Source: Myrica gale
Lineage: Eukaryota > Streptophyta > Magnoliopsida > Fagales > Myricaceae
Assembly: GCA_963930655.1 (NCBI GenBank)
Contig: OZ005610.1
Location: 14,823,001-14,887,000 of the forward strand
Reading direction: 5' to 3'
DNA: 64,000 nt
Numbering within the stretch: the stretch's first letter is position 1; each line of letters starts with the position of its first letter. A program made the translations under genes and the position numbers. The notes beneath the pieces were generated by a model, which saw nothing but the letters and a program-made list of their open reading frames with translations, did no database searches and had not been told where the DNA came from. Positions 1 through 11,984 of this stretch are shown in pieces.

Positions 1-2
1 AC

Positions 3-83
3 GTGGATCTCCGAGGCGGACTCGCAGCTCCACTCACCCGAATCGTTGTGCGAGCCGACCCTTCCGATCGACGCGGAGCATAA
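3..83 (+). CDS. Possible C-terminal end of an unknown gene (partial)
   Basis: The first 80 bases are GC-rich compared with the AT-rich sequence that follows. One frame is open from the window edge to a TAA at 81-83 and ends in residues RADPSDRRGA. A sharp composition change at a stop codon is what the 3' end of a coding exon followed by a 3' UTR looks like. I do not recognise the peptide, and another frame is open to 258. This may equally be non-coding. The sequence to the left of the window would decide. Confidence 0.2.
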   Translation: MDLRGGLAAPLTRIVVRADPSDRRGA

Positions 84-1493
84 GAAGAATACTAGCACCA
101 ATATCAGATGTCGAAGCATTGTAAGAGGTAGAAGTCTCGGGATTGAATTGGAAGTCTGTTTGTTTTGGCTGCTCTGTTTTGGTCCCTATCCCGTGGGCAG
201 CTTCAACTTATTATTAATTCAGCGTTGTCCCGCAGCCCGCTATGACTTTTTTTATTAAACAGACCCGCTCCGTCGTCGTTTTTGCCTTCCCGAATGCCAG
301 GAATAAAGCCGTTAATTTTCGTCGACGTGATTGTCTAGTGGCGCTGAGCGCTCATAGACGTTGTCGTTAAATGTACTTTTGGCGACGCTTCCACTTCCAC
401 AAGTGTGTTTAAAAGGTAATCTTTGCAATTATTACGACGACACAGCAAATCTCAAACAGAATTTCAACCCGATATCCATATAAATGTATTTCCATTCATC
501 CGCTTAATCTTTTATTTATTTACATGTAACATGTAAATTACCATTTAAGAAATGAAACTACTAATTTTGTACCCATTAAATTATTAAAATTCATCGATAT
601 ATATACTTTAAATTATTAAAATTCATCAATATGTATCATTTGATAGGATGCAACAGTCAATATTATACCATATAACTCTATTTTTTTATGATCAACAATA
701 TGATCTAGTTAAAAGGGACCAAAATAATGAATTTTGATAGTTTGAAACAATAACGTGGAAAAATTAGTAGTTTATATTCTTAAAATGATATTTACACTGA
801 GGGCGAAAAATGAAGTTCTTTCATATTGATTAGTTCATTGGTCATGATTAAATTTTCGGAAACTATATATGAATCCTTGGATGAATATGCGCGTGATTTA
901 GCTAATCCCATGCCTAGATCGCGACATATGCCATGGTTTTCTGGTGTATTTATTTCATGTTGACGGGTATATGGTATTCATTCGTATACGTGATTTTGAC
1001 GTGAAAAGACAAATTGAAAACACAAAAAAGCATGTATATTTTTCAGTGTTGTGTTGCAACATTGCTCACGCACCAATTATCGCTTAGCTTTGAGAGAAAG
1101 TATTATGTGACTAGTCGGGAGACAAAAAGATAAGAGATTGATATATATCGTACGGAAGGCACCTCCCTTGAAAGAATACAACTAGGAAGGTGGAACTGGG
1201 GAAGATTTTTCTTCCACTGAATGCAGCCAACGTATGCAAATATATAATTTCTGTAATAGCAACCCAGGGACATGGACATACGAAGTTGCCTTTGCTTTGA
1301 CGATGTCAGTTGATCTTATTCTGTTTTGAATATTCCGATGTTGTCCTCTGCGTGATCCAGCACGAGCATCTCTACCTAGACTACGGGTCCTGACTCCTGC
1401 CTTTCATCCACAATATGACATGCTAAATACCACATATTACTTATGGGCCATTTAATGTATGCTCTTGCTCTTAGAGTCTCATGTATAGATTTA
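84..1493. other. AT-rich intergenic stretch, no gene seen
   Basis: No open frame here resembles a known protein. The sequence is AT-rich, with short direct repeats near 580-630 (two copies of a segment reading aaattattaaaattcatc). It ends at the left boundary of the Mutator-like element at 1494. The first 200 bases could be a 3' UTR if the partial reading frame at 3-83 is real. Confidence 0.5.
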
Positions 1494-1701
1494 AGGAATT
1501 TAGTAGTTTAATCCTAAAGTTTTACCTTTTTTTTTTTAATCCTTGAGTTTTATTTTTTCAAATTTTAGTCCATTAGTTTATATTTTTTGAAAATTACCCT
1601 TCCGTCAGGGATCTGTTTGTTTCCCTAACGAAAGGGTCACATCAGCTGACAACTCAACAACTGATGTGACAGGAATGATGCTCACGGTTTTGAAAATGAA
1701 A
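1494..1701. repeat. Left terminal inverted repeat of Pack-MULE 1
   Basis: The reverse complement of 12182-12412 aligns along this segment with scattered mismatches and T-tract length changes. The match runs from the shared GAATTTAG start to the internal block around gatgctcac. Confidence 0.75.
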
Positions 1702-1765
1702 CAGTTGGCACCTGACCATTTAAGCAAAAATGCATCCGACGGACCAGATGTCGACTCCAGTTATC

Positions 1766-1767
<2 letters not shown>

Positions 1768-1797
<30 letters not shown>
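1768..1797. repeat. CT microsatellite
   Basis: An uninterrupted CT dinucleotide run of about 15 units lies just inside the left end of Pack-MULE 1, upstream of the captured heat-shock factor fragment. Such tracts are common in plant 5' UTRs and promoters, so it may have been captured with the fragment. Confidence 0.85.
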
Positions 1798-1800
<3 letters not shown>

Positions 1801-1929
1801 TCAACTACCACTTTTAAATAGCTCAGACGCGACCTATTATTTTAGTTGTCCACAGTGGAGGCGTGGTCGTCGGAGGTGAATTTGTTTGGGAAATGCGAGC
1901 TAGGGAAGCTGCTCTGGTCAGAGCTACCA

Positions 1930-2350
1930 ACATCCATCAACCTCGTGAAATGCAGAGTGGACAGGTGGTTGCCTTGAAGAGCATTAGTGGGAGGAAACCA
2001 ATTCATTTACCTGGTCAACAACCAAGTGAACTGCAGAGCTCCTCGGTTGCAACATTTGTTGAGGTTGGGAAGTTTGGGATTGAGGAAGACGTGGAAAGAC
2101 TTGAAAGAGACAAGAATGTTCTCATGTAGGAGCTTGTCAGGTTGAGGCAGCACTAGCAAACAACTGATCAGTAGTTGCACAATGTGGGGCAACGTGTGCA
2201 GGTGATGGAGCAGAGACAACAACAGATGATGTCTTTCCTTGCAAAGGCCATGCATAATCCTGGCTTATTGGCCCAATTTTTACAATAGCAGAATGACAGC
2301 AATAGGAACAACATTGCCGGAGTGAATAAAAAAAAGGAGACTTACTCGTC
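1930..2350 (+). pseudogene. Captured fragment of a class A1 heat-shock transcription factor
   Basis: The translation includes LKSISGRKPIH, VEVGKFGIEEDVERLERDKN and, after a stop, LVRLRQ followed by EQRQQQMMSFLAKAM and NPGLLAQF. This order matches the end of the DNA-binding domain, the linker and the HR-A/B coiled-coil oligomerisation region of plant HsfA1-type factors, ending in NDSNR. In-frame stops interrupt it (TAG at 2127-2129 and more at 2154-2175). The wing and helices of the DNA-binding domain and the C-terminal activation region are absent. It lies inside Pack-MULE 1, so it is a transduplicated fragment and not a working gene. Confidence 0.85.
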
Positions 2351-2479
2351 GGCAAGAAGAAGTTGTAGCTGGTGAGTGTCATTCTAACCTTTTCAAGAAT
2401 TTGATCAATACAGAGACTTAGAAATTCTTACCTTTCAAGAAAAACTTCCCTTCCTTGCACTTTTGGATTTTGTAATGTG

Positions 2480-2705
2480 TTGCCACCTAATGAAATTTGA
2501 CATCAGCTTCGTCAAACAGTTTTGCATTATATCATTTTACATCAGCTTCTCTTCAGAACTCCATTATTATATCAGTTAAAGATGCAAGCTCAGGCAAAAT
2601 AGTATCGTCTTGACATCAACTTCTCTTCCGAACTCCATTATATCATTTGACATCAGCTTCTCTACAGCTGTCAAGACGAAACTATTTTGTCTGAGCTTGT
2701 TGAAA
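2480..2705. repeat. Short direct and inverted repeats inside Pack-MULE 1
   Basis: A unit reading roughly ttgacatcagcttctctt, followed by gaactccattatatcat, occurs three or four times between 2500 and 2665. In addition, 2584-2615 is the near-perfect inverted complement of 2669-2700 (about 29 of 32 positions), giving a potential hairpin with a loop of about 53 nt. No protein-coding content is evident. Confidence 0.7.
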
Positions 2706-3395
2706 TGTAACGAATCTGGGCTCCCTGGTAAATGGTCGCACTGGCCTTGGATGAGTCATGGCTAACAGAGGCATTAATCAATTATGGATCATTACTAATC
2801 AGTTAAAGATGCAAAATGCTACACACCGACCATTTTCCGAGCAACCGAACAGATCTCTTTTGGTTGAATATTAATAGCAATTGATCGAACATTTGTTTTC
2901 ATTTTAATGACCGTTGTATTCTTGGGTTTTTGTTTTTTGATTTGCTTGCATATTTACGTTCTAGACTCTTTTCGAGGAGAGAGAGATTTGCCCATTCATC
3001 AAACTTGTTTAACTTGTAGACAAAGCCTTGTAGTTGTTGGTTGGAACAAGGAAGCGTCACGTTACGGAAAAGTCAATTTACCGCAATCGACGAAAGAAAA
3101 AGGAGTTGGTTTTCATACATAAACTGATGATTTTGATTGTACCAGTTGCAGACAATAACACTGAAATCTAGTAGAAAAATCAAACAATCCGAAGACAAAC
3201 CAGAGGTTATTCTGAACTATGAATGTGCTGTCATATCAAATCTTGTTGCGTGATTATAATGAGAATTATAGATAGAGATACTTGTGTCGGAGACAGTTAA
3301 AAAAACGATGATTGATCCGGTTCCTTTTGATGGTGACATTTACAAGAATCCGGCAAACCTGAGTATCAACCAAACAAATTTTGATGCTCTCCCAG
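2706..3395. other. Interior of Pack-MULE 1 left of the copia insertion, unidentified
   Basis: No gene is recognisable. A short open stretch beginning at the ATG at 3308 runs directly into the copia 5' LTR (MIDPVPFDGDIYKNPANL and onward). It could be part of another captured exon, but I do not recognise it. The sequence that would continue it resumes after the copia insertion at 11977. Confidence 0.4.
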
Positions 3396-3667
3396 TGTTG
3401 CAGCTTCAGAGTTACAGCTCAGCAGTTGATTTAACGATACAGCTCAGCTTCAGTTAGATGTCTTAGTTAGTTCAATTTATTAACTACATTCTGTTAGAAT
3501 TTGTAACGTGAAAAGCTAACTATTTTATTCTAGAAGCTCTCAGCTCTTCTCTATATTAGAAGACTTCATGTACATGTAAAGTCACGGTGATTAACCATTA
3601 CTTGAATACAATACAATACAGTTATAAGCATCTTCCGCGTATACACTCTGTTCTTCATATTTTGACA
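3396..3667 (+). repeat. 5' LTR of copia A
   Basis: This 272-bp repeat begins TG and ends CA and is the direct counterpart of 11706-11976. It includes a run with tctatattag that may hold the promoter. Confidence 0.95.
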
Positions 3668-3680
3668 TGATATCAGAGCA
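3668..3680 (+). other. Primer-binding site of copia A
   Basis: The sequence tgatatcagagca immediately follows the 5' LTR. It matches the complement of the 3' end of initiator tRNA-Met (consensus TGGTATCAGAGC) apart from one base. Confidence 0.85.
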
Positions 3681-4407
3681 TTATTGCTTTTGATCGCCAA
3701 ACACCTTCCAAACACCTTTAATCACCATTGATCGCAGTTAGCCAAAATAATAGATACACCTTTAGTTTCATCTGTTATTCCTACTGAATATTCTTTCAGC
3801 CCCTATTTTCTTCACAATGGAGACAATCCGAGAATTTAGTTGGTGAATCAACGTCTGACCAATGACAATTACCATACCTGGCGACGATCGATTACTATAG
3901 CGCTACGTGTTAAAAATATGATCGGCTTCGTCAATGGAATTTTGACAAAACCTTCAAGTTCTACAGACAAACACTTCGAGTCATGGATACGCTGTAATGA
4001 CATGGCTTTATCCTGGCTGTTGAACTCACTCTCTATAGAAATTGCCTCTAGTTTCATTTACATCGACTCTGCTCGTGATGTATGGACAAATTTAGAGGAT
4101 CTATTCTCTGAAGGTAGTGCACCTCGAATTTTCCAGTTAAAGAAAGACATTTCTTTCTTATCTCAAAATCAATCCTCTGTCAGCACATATTTCAAAAGCT
4201 GAAGAGTTATTGGGACGACTTAAGTAATTTTCGATCTATTCCTCATTGTGCTTGTGATGCTGCTTGTGGTGCCTTGAAGACTGTTGCTGTTTTTCAAGAA
4301 TCAAATTATGTGATACAGTTTCTCATGGGGTTGAATGAGAGTTTTTCACACATTAGAGGTCAAATTCTCTTATCAGCCCCTCTACCACCTATCAACAAGG
4401 TATTTTC

Positions 4408-7400
4408 TGTCACGCCCCGAACGCAATCCCGCAGGGACCTTGACAGCCGCGAGCAACCCCATAGGTTAACTCCAGCGAACTCCTTATACAGCGGAAAGAA
4501 AATAGGATCGAGAGAGAGATGGGCCAAACTCAAGACTAACCTTACATAATAGATCTTAAAAGAGGTTTGATATCTTAATTACTTCAACAAAAATATATAG
4601 ATGTCTTCTCTCTAAGATAGATAGTCCTCCTAACTTCCTTCTCCTGAAGCATCTGGAATGATAAAACGTAAGTAAAAAAGACTCAGTAAGGGAAAAACTT
4701 AACTTGAAAACATGATCTTAAAACTTGAATATGAATATCATGAGAATTTGTGAATCTTGATGTACATGCATGTTTCATGGTTATGCACATACTCTTGCTC
4801 TTAAAACATGTTCTTATTCTTGAATTGACTCATGGTCCTTGAAAAATAATTCCTTCTTGACTTGTGGGCTACATATGCTTCATTTAACCCCTGGAGTCAG
4901 GGTTGTGCGTTCCCATCAGAACCGTCTCCCTTACCCTTGGGCACATTTCATTTGGTCGAGCTAGCCCTTGAAGTGGCCCCAGGCCTGATGGCTAGACACG
5001 ACCCTTGGAGGTCCACACCTTCTCACATTTGTTCTTCAGTGTGGTTGCACTTACCTCTTAGGATTCACCCAACCTTCTCGCATTTGTCCTTCGGTATGAG
5101 AGTCCATCTTGATGGTACGGTACCGACCAGAGCCCCTAACTTAACTTGACTTATCATAAAACTTCTCATAGGTCATTGCATAAAAATCTCTTTAGAAAAT
5201 CATGCAATGCTCGTGCCATGACATGCTTACTTATGATGCCATGCTAGTTCATGTAAAACCATGCAGTGTATCATTCCAGTTTTGTAAAAAGTGTAACTCT
5301 ATTTACGTTCCACTTACATTCCACTTACTTTGGTCTCCTTTGAGTATTGGTATGAAGTTCGCCTACAAGCGATTCAAATACCTCTTTTAGATGCTTAAGA
5401 ATTTAATTACATAAACATACAAAGAAACACTAAAAATTGTTTCGGTTTTACCAATGATACATATCTTGAAAATACTATTTTGTTTTTCAAAGGATTACTT
5501 AATTAAACTTTCATAAGACTCTTGAAGAAAGCAATCAACATACAACATAACATAATAAGATTCTAACCTCAAAACAACAACTAATAGGGTGGTTACTCAA
5601 TTACCTTGCTCTAAACCTAACCAACCCTAATGTCCATCAAATTCACCAATTTAATCTTCTACACTTGCTGATTTACTCCACTTCACATTAATCCCTTAAG
5701 TTAGGCTGCTGACCGAGGCCCTAATTAACATACTTACATGGCTTACTACCAATTATTTCCATATCTTAATCAAGACTCCAAACAGCAAGCTATTTAGTGC
5801 TTTAAACAAATGTTAACATCCTCTTAATTTCATACATTAGGGCTATTCTTTGTTAACTAACTACTTCATCTTTTCCAACCCTAATCATGGCTAGTCCATG
5901 ATTATTTTTCCAATTCAACCTGTGGCCAATTCTTGACATATGACTTAAGTTTTACATTTCACAAATAGAACTTCTCATAGGACCTCTTATCCATTCGGCC
6001 ATAATCATTTTACACATACATACATACATAGACAAATTCAGTTTCTATTCTTGCATTGTTTAAGGTTTCTTTCAATCATAGCTTAATACTTACAACACAA
6101 GTTATGCATGTTACAAATCCACTATTATTTACAACAAAAGCTTTAATTAACACCATTACCTAACATCAACCCGTGGCCTTATAAGTAATCCTTAACTACA
6201 TGCAAGGATTGATTCAAGCCTTAACATCATAACTAGGGTTTTCAACTCTAAATCATTCGGCCACCAACAACAAGTCCACAAATCATCACATGCATGTTCG
6301 AATATCTCTAAGAACTTATTTCCAAGCTTGACTTAGTCCAAAATTGTGGTCTGTAAACACCATAACCAACCTAATCCCTAAGCAAATAAGGTACAAAAAG
6401 AGATCTACATGGTTCGGCCAACCTAGTGTATATGCATGATATCACATTTAACAACAAACCAACCATTATTACTCTCTCCATCTTCAGCCAAAGCCGTGGC
6501 CTTATCCTATCCTCCATGGTATCAACCAACATTACAATCCACAATATGGTAAGATTACAACCAAGAAATGCAAGGTAAGATCCATATCATATTCGGCCAA
6601 ATTAAAGGGAAACGGAAACATGCAAGGTTCGGCCATGAAAAAAATCCTTTGCTAACCAAGAAATCCAACCCTACCTTGCTGTGCTGAACACAAAAGCTGA
6701 GACCTCTTCTCCTTCAATGACTCTCGGCTAACACCAATACCTTCTACCTCTAAACTTTCGGTTCCTCACACTTGGGTGGTCTCAAAGGCTCAGATGAGAG
6801 TATATAGGTGCTGTGATGAAGCTTGTGGTGAGGGAAAAGAGAAGTGGCAGCTACTGGAATGGCTTGAAGAAAGACAAAGGAAGAACTCGGAGATGAAGTG
6901 GTTCGGCCAAAAGAAAACTGAGCTGAAATGGGGAGAGGTTCGGCCACAAGAGAGAGCTTAAGCAAAGAGAGAGGCTGCCAAAGTAAAAAGGTGATAAGTG
7001 AAAATGAAAGGAGTTTGAATTGAAGGCTTTCACGTGAAGAAGGGGGGTTCCCTTGTTTGTATCGCCTACCCCCATTGGATATAAAGGCCGGTTGACAAGT
7101 CCTTTGTCTCATCCCCATCAATTCACTTCATTTCTTGTCTCCTAGCAAGCCATTCACGTGATTCACTTAAGCCATTTAAATTTTCTCTTCTTGTCTATCA
7201 CGTAACCTGCTCCTTGCCTTTGATTTCTATTCTTTTCACTTTATTTCTCTTATCACATGTCTTGCTTTATAGGCACATCAACCTATCTCCACTATAAGCA
7301 CTCTAGCTTATCACCAACAAGCATATAAACTTATCTCCATAAACACAATGGCTTATCTCCTATCAACTTATCTCTATAATAAACACTCTAACTTATCTCC

Positions 7401-7896
7401 ATAATAAGCTCACTAGCTTATCACCATGATAAGCACATTAAATTATCTTTCAATTCTTTATCAAGCTATCCTATAAACCTACCAACTTATAACTTAATTC
7501 TTCTAATGGTACTTAAGACTACCTATTCAAGGGCATAAATAATAATATGCTCAATATAGGATTTCATAACTATAGATCATTATGACATGGTTTCAACTTA
7601 GTGAATTTCGGCAATAATAAGAATAAAATTCTCTTTATATATTCTTGGCATTAATTTCATAAATCATGGTGGCATAACTATAGCAAATGGAAAAATTAGT
7701 TCATAAAGAAATATACCTTGAAAAATTTGGCTCTTAGGAAAATAATAGAATTGCATCAATAAACTTTCACAATGATAATAAAACAAAATACCATAAGTAT
7801 TAAGGTTAAGTCATACATTGGCAAAAAATATGACCCCTTGAGTTAAAAAAAACAAATACATAGAAAAGTAGCAGAAATGAAATATGGGGTCTCACA
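4408..7896. mobile_element. 3.5 kb solo LTR, probably Ty3/gypsy type
   Basis: The insert begins TGTCACGCCCCGA and ends GGGGTCTCACA. It is bounded by perfect 5-bp duplications TTTTC (4403-4407 and 7897-7901). Removing it rejoins the copia gag reading frame, so the boundaries are exact. No internal gag-pol, primer site or second LTR is present, which fits a solo LTR left by LTR-LTR recombination. A 3.5 kb LTR is long, and such long LTRs with this terminus are usually from Ty3/gypsy families. The family assignment is inference. ttcggcca motifs recur between 5990 and 6960, and a gcttatc-rich low-complexity stretch lies at 7270-7450. No reliable coding sequence was found. Confidence 0.85.
7265..7470. 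repeat. Degenerate short tandem repeats (acttatctccataa-like)
   Basis: Units resembling cttatctccataataagcac and cttatcaccaacaagca recur about nine times with variable spacing. They lie in the 3' third of the 3.5 kb solo LTR. Confidence 0.6.
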
Positions 7897-8175
7897 TTTT
7901 CTCTAGTGCTGCAAGAAGAATGACAAAGAGAAATTTCCTTTGCAAATAATCTTAGCTTGATTCAGCAGCTTTATTAGCAAAGTCTAGCTTCAATCCCAAA
8001 CCTGGATCATAATTAGCTCTCTCAAACCAACCAAAAAATGTTGAATTATTACTACAGAGTTAATTTGAACAATTACTACTCCCTGCAGATATAGACCTGT
8101 TTGCAGCCATTGTGGAGTCACTGGCCATGTTGCTGATAAGTGCTACAAGTTACATGGATTCACACCAAGATATCA

Positions 8176-9700
8176 CATGAATAAGAACAAAGGTTTTCAT
8201 CCTGGAGGAGCTTCTCACAGCTCTGCCAATCAGGTTGCTAGTACTACAAATTCAGTTGCAGTTGCAGAGTTTCTGAAAAATTCATCATTTTCACTCACTC
8301 AAGAGCAATGTCAGCAACTCTTTGCTTTTCAAAAAACACCACAACAATTCAATCCATCTCCTCCTCAGATTTCTGCAAATCGGATTAGTTCTGATTCTCT
8401 TACACCATCCTTTACCAATATGTCAAGTAATATTTGGTGTTTATCCAGCCATACTTTTTCATCATGTCTATTTCATGTTCTTTGGATTATAGACGGTGCA
8501 ACCGACCATATGATCAATTCTTCTTCATTTTTCACTAACATTACCTCTGAAATTACAACATTTGTTAGGTTACCTAATTCCCAAGTTGCTGCCCTTACTC
8601 ACATGGGAAGTATTCATTTGTCAAATTCTCTTATTTTGCATAATGTCTTGTGTGTACCTTCATTCAAGTTCAATATGATTTCAGCTTCTAAACTCATTCA
8701 ATAGCTTCTTTGTTGTCTTATTTTCCTTGCTAATCGTTGCTTCATACAGGACCTGTCATCATGGAGAACGATTGAGATGAGTGAAGAGAAAGCTGGCCTA
8801 TATCATCTTCTGCTACCACCTTCGGTTGCCTTTGTTTCTTCTCAAGTAACTTTAGTTTCTACTAATTCTTTAGATCTCTGGCCTTATAGACTAGGCCACC
8901 CTTCCTCCAGCTGACTATCCTTGATAAATAAAACAATGTTGAGATTAAGTCTTCACCACAACATCCTTGTCATGTTTGTCATCTTGCCAAACAACATAAG
9001 ATGCCATTTCCCATTAGCACTTCCTCTTTTACTTGTTCTTTTGAGCTAATTCACAGCGACATTTGGGGACCTTTTTCTATTCCACCACTTGATGGTTCTA
9101 GATACTTTCTTACTATAGTTGATGATTACTCCAAATGTACTTGGCTGTTTTTAATGAATCATAAATCTCAAGCTCAATATTATCTTTAGTCATTCTTCTC
9201 TTTAATTGAAACTCAATTTCATTCAAAAATCAAGACTTTTCGCACTGATAACGGTATTGAATTTTAAATGAATTCATTCTTTTCTGATCATGGTGTTAGA
9301 CATCAGAAAAGTAGTGTTTACACTCCACAATAAAATGGTGTTGTGGAGCATAAACATCAATACATCTTGAACGTGTCCAGATCTCTTCGATTTCAGGTTT
9401 TTCTTCCTCTTGAGTTTTGGGGTGACTGTGTACTCACAACCACTTACCTTATTAACAGAATTCCTTCTCCTCTTTTATCCAATAAGAATCCTTTTGAACT
9501 TCTTTTCAACAAAGCACCCTCATGTTCTTATCTTAAAGTCTTCGGGTGTCTATGTTATGCATCCATTCCATGTCCTCATCGCCACAAATTTGACCCTAGG
9601 CCTCGTAGGTGTCTATTTCTTGGTTATTCATAAGCCATCAAAGGTTATAAGCTCTATGACTTAACCTCTCATTACACTTTCATTTCTCGGGATGTGATTG
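8176..9700 (+). pseudogene. Protease and integrase region of copia A
   Basis: The protease-like part around 8490-8520 reads WIIDGATDHM, where the usual active-site motif is DSGATDH. The catalytic Ser is Gly here. The integrase core follows with HSDIWGP (9052-9072), VDDYSKCTWLF, RTDNG (near 9244) and later [18 protein letters not shown], the standard plant copia integrase order. Stops interrupt the frame at about 8702, 9187, 9266, 9331 and 9631. Integrase would insert the cDNA into nuclear DNA, and this copy is dead. Confidence 0.9.
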
Positions 9701-10189
9701 TTCATGAACCCCTTTTTCCATTTCAAGCTCACCCTTCTATTGACATTTCATCTTATGTTTTGTCATGTGCTATTTCAAATTCTTCTCTTCCTTACTTTCA
9801 TTTTTCACCTTCTATTTCTCCACCTATTTATTCAGTTGGTCTAGATATCACGCCTCCTTCATCTGTTCCACATCATTCTGTTCCTAATGTTGCAGCATCT
9901 TTTAATTCTTTACCTGACACTGCAGCTTCATTTCCTTCCCTTTCAGATTCTGCCATACCTATTTTGCCTCTAAGAACCCGTAGACCACCATCTTATCTAC
10001 AAAATTATCATTGTCATCTTGCTAACTCTTCCACCATCCCATCGTCCTCTTTGACCGACAACTCTCCTCTTGATTCAACTTCAAGTACATCTCATCCCTT
10101 ATCCTCTGCTCTATCTTATCATCATCTTTCTCACAATTATTGCACATTTGCACTGTCTGTTTCTTCTATTGTTGAACCCAAATCTTTTC

Positions 10190-11160
10190 AGCAAGTTGTT
10201 CAAGTTGCTGAATGGAGAGATGCTATGGCTGCCAAGATTAAGGCACTTGAGTAGAACAACACTTGGCTTCTCACCACTTTACCTCATGATAAGCAACCTA
10301 TTGGGTGTAAGTGGGTGTACAAAGTCAAGTAGGGTTGATGGAAGTCTTGAATAGTATAAAGCCCAGCTAGTGGCCAAGGGCTATACTCAAATTGAGGGCT
10401 TAGATTTTCAGGAAATATTTTCTCCCGCGGTAAAACTTGTCACTGTCTGAACCTTATTGTCTGTTGCAGCAGTAAAAAAATTGGTATTTACATCAATTGG
10501 ATGTAAACAATGCCTTTCTACATGTGGATTTGACTGAGGAAGTGTATATGGATCTTCCTTCGGGTTTTAATGGGCAGGGGAGCATCGGGTTTGCAAGCTT
10601 CAGAAGTCTTTGTATGGTTTACGTCAAGCTTCTAGGCAATGGTTTTCTAAACTTTCATTTGCCTTGGTTTCCTTTGGTTTTCCAGCTTCACAATCTGATC
10701 CTTGTTTATTCACTAGAGTTACAACTCAGTCATTCACTGCAATCCTTGTGTATGTTGATGATATTATAGTAGTTAGTGATGATTTAAGTTCAGTTGAAGC
10801 CATTAAGAAGTTTCTTGATAATCAGTTTATTAAAGATCTCGGCACGGTTAAATTTTTCCTAGGACTTGAGGTTGCTCGGTCTTCTAATGGAATTACTTTA
10901 AATCAACAAAAATATACTTTAGAATTACTCCAGGATGTTGGTCTTCTTGGTGGCAGATCTGTTAAGACACAAATGGAGCAAAATTATAAGTTTTCTTTTA
11001 CCGATTCCGTTGCTCTTCTGCCAGATTCTTCTAGCTATCGTCGGTTGATTGGACGATTATTATATTTAACCATTACTCGACCTAATATAGCATATGCAGT
11101 CCAAGTTTTAAGTCAGTTTTTGGAAAAACCAGCTCAGTTTCATTTCGATGCCGCTACTAG
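10190..11160 (+). pseudogene. Reverse transcriptase of copia A
   Basis: The motifs appear in the expected order: WRDAMAAKIKALE (10213-10254), NTWLL, QLDVNNAFLH (10491-10520), MYGLRQASRQWF (from 10610), and the catalytic LVYVDDIIV (10746-10772). FFLGLEVARS and RLIGRLLYLTITRPNIAYAV follow. The YVDD catalytic box is intact, but the region needs several frame changes and has stops at 10252 and around 10330-10450, so no full enzyme is made. Confidence 0.9.
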
Positions 11161-11698
11161 AATTCTGAGATATCTTAAGAATTATCCTGGGCAAGGGCTT
11201 TTCTTTTTAGCAGCTTTTTCTCTTCATCTAAAAGCCTTTTGTGATGCTGATTGGGCTTCATGTCCAGACACTCGTTGCTCGGTCACCGGATTTTGTGTTT
11301 TCCTTGGGGATTCCCTCAGGTCAAAAAAGCATAGCACAGTTTCTCGGTCCACTGCTGAGGCCGAGTAGAGAGTAATGGCTGCCACTACATGTGAGCTTAC
11401 TTGGCTTCTCATTTTACTTCGGGACTTACAGATTACTCATCCTCAGCCTTCCTTACTCTTTTGTGATAATCAAGCCGCATTACATATTGCTAGCAATCCC
11501 GTTTTTCATGAACGAACAAAACACATTAAAATTTATTGTCACATTGTCAGGGAAAAGTTACAAGCTGGATTGCTTCGTCCTTTGCACATTCGATCTTCTC
11601 TTCAATTGGCTGACATTTTTACTAAAGCTCTTAGCTCTCACCTGTTTCTTCACCTCTTATCCAAGATGAGTATAAACAATATTTACACTCCATCTTGA
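11161..11698 (+). pseudogene. RNase H of copia A
   Basis: The sequence carries FCDADWASCPDTRCSVTGFCVFLG, then SRSTAEAE followed by a stop at 11366. In the same register come [22 protein letters not shown] and LADIFTKAL. These are the conserved copia RNase H motifs. It ends at 11698, a few bases before the polypurine tract and the 3' LTR. Confidence 0.9.
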
Positions 11699-11705
11699 GG
11701 GGGAG

Positions 11706-11976
11706 TGTTGCAGCTTCAAAGTTAAACCTTAGCAGTTGATTTAACGATACAACTCAGCTTCAGTTAGAAGTCTTAGTTAGTTCATTTTATTAACTACATT
11801 ATGTTACAATTTGTAACGTGTAAATCTAACTATTTTATTCTAGAAGCTCTCAGCTCTTCTCTATATAAGAAGACTTCATGTACATGTAAAGTCACGGTGA
11901 TTAACCATTACTTGAATATAGTACAATACAGTTAAAGCATCTTCCACGTATATACTCTGTTCTTCATTTTTTGACA
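11706..11976 (+). repeat. 3' LTR of copia A
   Basis: This is the direct repeat of 3396-3667. It is preceded by the polypurine tract gagggggag (11697-11705) and followed by the target duplication CCCGG. Confidence 0.95.
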
Positions 11977-11984
11977 CCCGGTTC

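Larger units (their letters stand above)
3800..8175 (+). pseudogene. gag of copia A, split by a solo LTR
   Basis: The N-terminal gag lies at about 3800-4407 and includes PYFLHNGDN and LVNQRLTNDNYHTWRR, typical of plant copia gag (DUF4219/UBN2 type). The frame reaches LPPINKVFS at 4407, is broken by the 3.5 kb insertion, and resumes at 7897. A CCHC zinc knuckle (CSHCGVTGHVADKC) follows near 8105-8150 with spacing C-X2-C-X4-H-X4-C. Stops at 3838 and near 4200, and more after 7900, show it cannot make a full Gag. Gag would form the cytoplasmic virus-like particle. Confidence 0.85.
3396..11976 (+). mobile_element. Ty1/copia LTR retrotransposon A, decayed
   Basis: Two direct LTRs (3396-3667 and 11706-11976) begin TGTTGCAG and end TTTTGACA. 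They are flanked by CCCAG (3391-3395) and CCCGG (11977-11981), a 5-bp target duplication with one change. A tRNA-Met type primer site (tgatatcagagc) directly follows the left LTR, and a purine tract (gagggggag) precedes the right one. Gag, integrase, reverse transcriptase and RNase H follow in copia order, broken by many stops. By eye the LTRs differ at about 17-18 of 272 positions, so this is an old insertion. It sits inside Pack-MULE 1 and is itself interrupted at 4408-7896. Confidence 0.95.

Noticed and set aside
46..258. 70-codon open frame near the left edge
   Set aside because: No recognisable motif; the competing frame ending at 83 fits the composition change better.
3668..3680. Possible tRNA gene signal (tatcagagc)
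   Set aside because: It is an LTR primer-binding site, only 12 nt complementary to tRNA-Met; there is no cloverleaf. The same applies at 27372 and 28279.
6750..7121. 123-codon minus frame as a gene
   Set aside because: It lies within the solo LTR, is Ser/Leu-rich, overlaps other frames and shows no domain.
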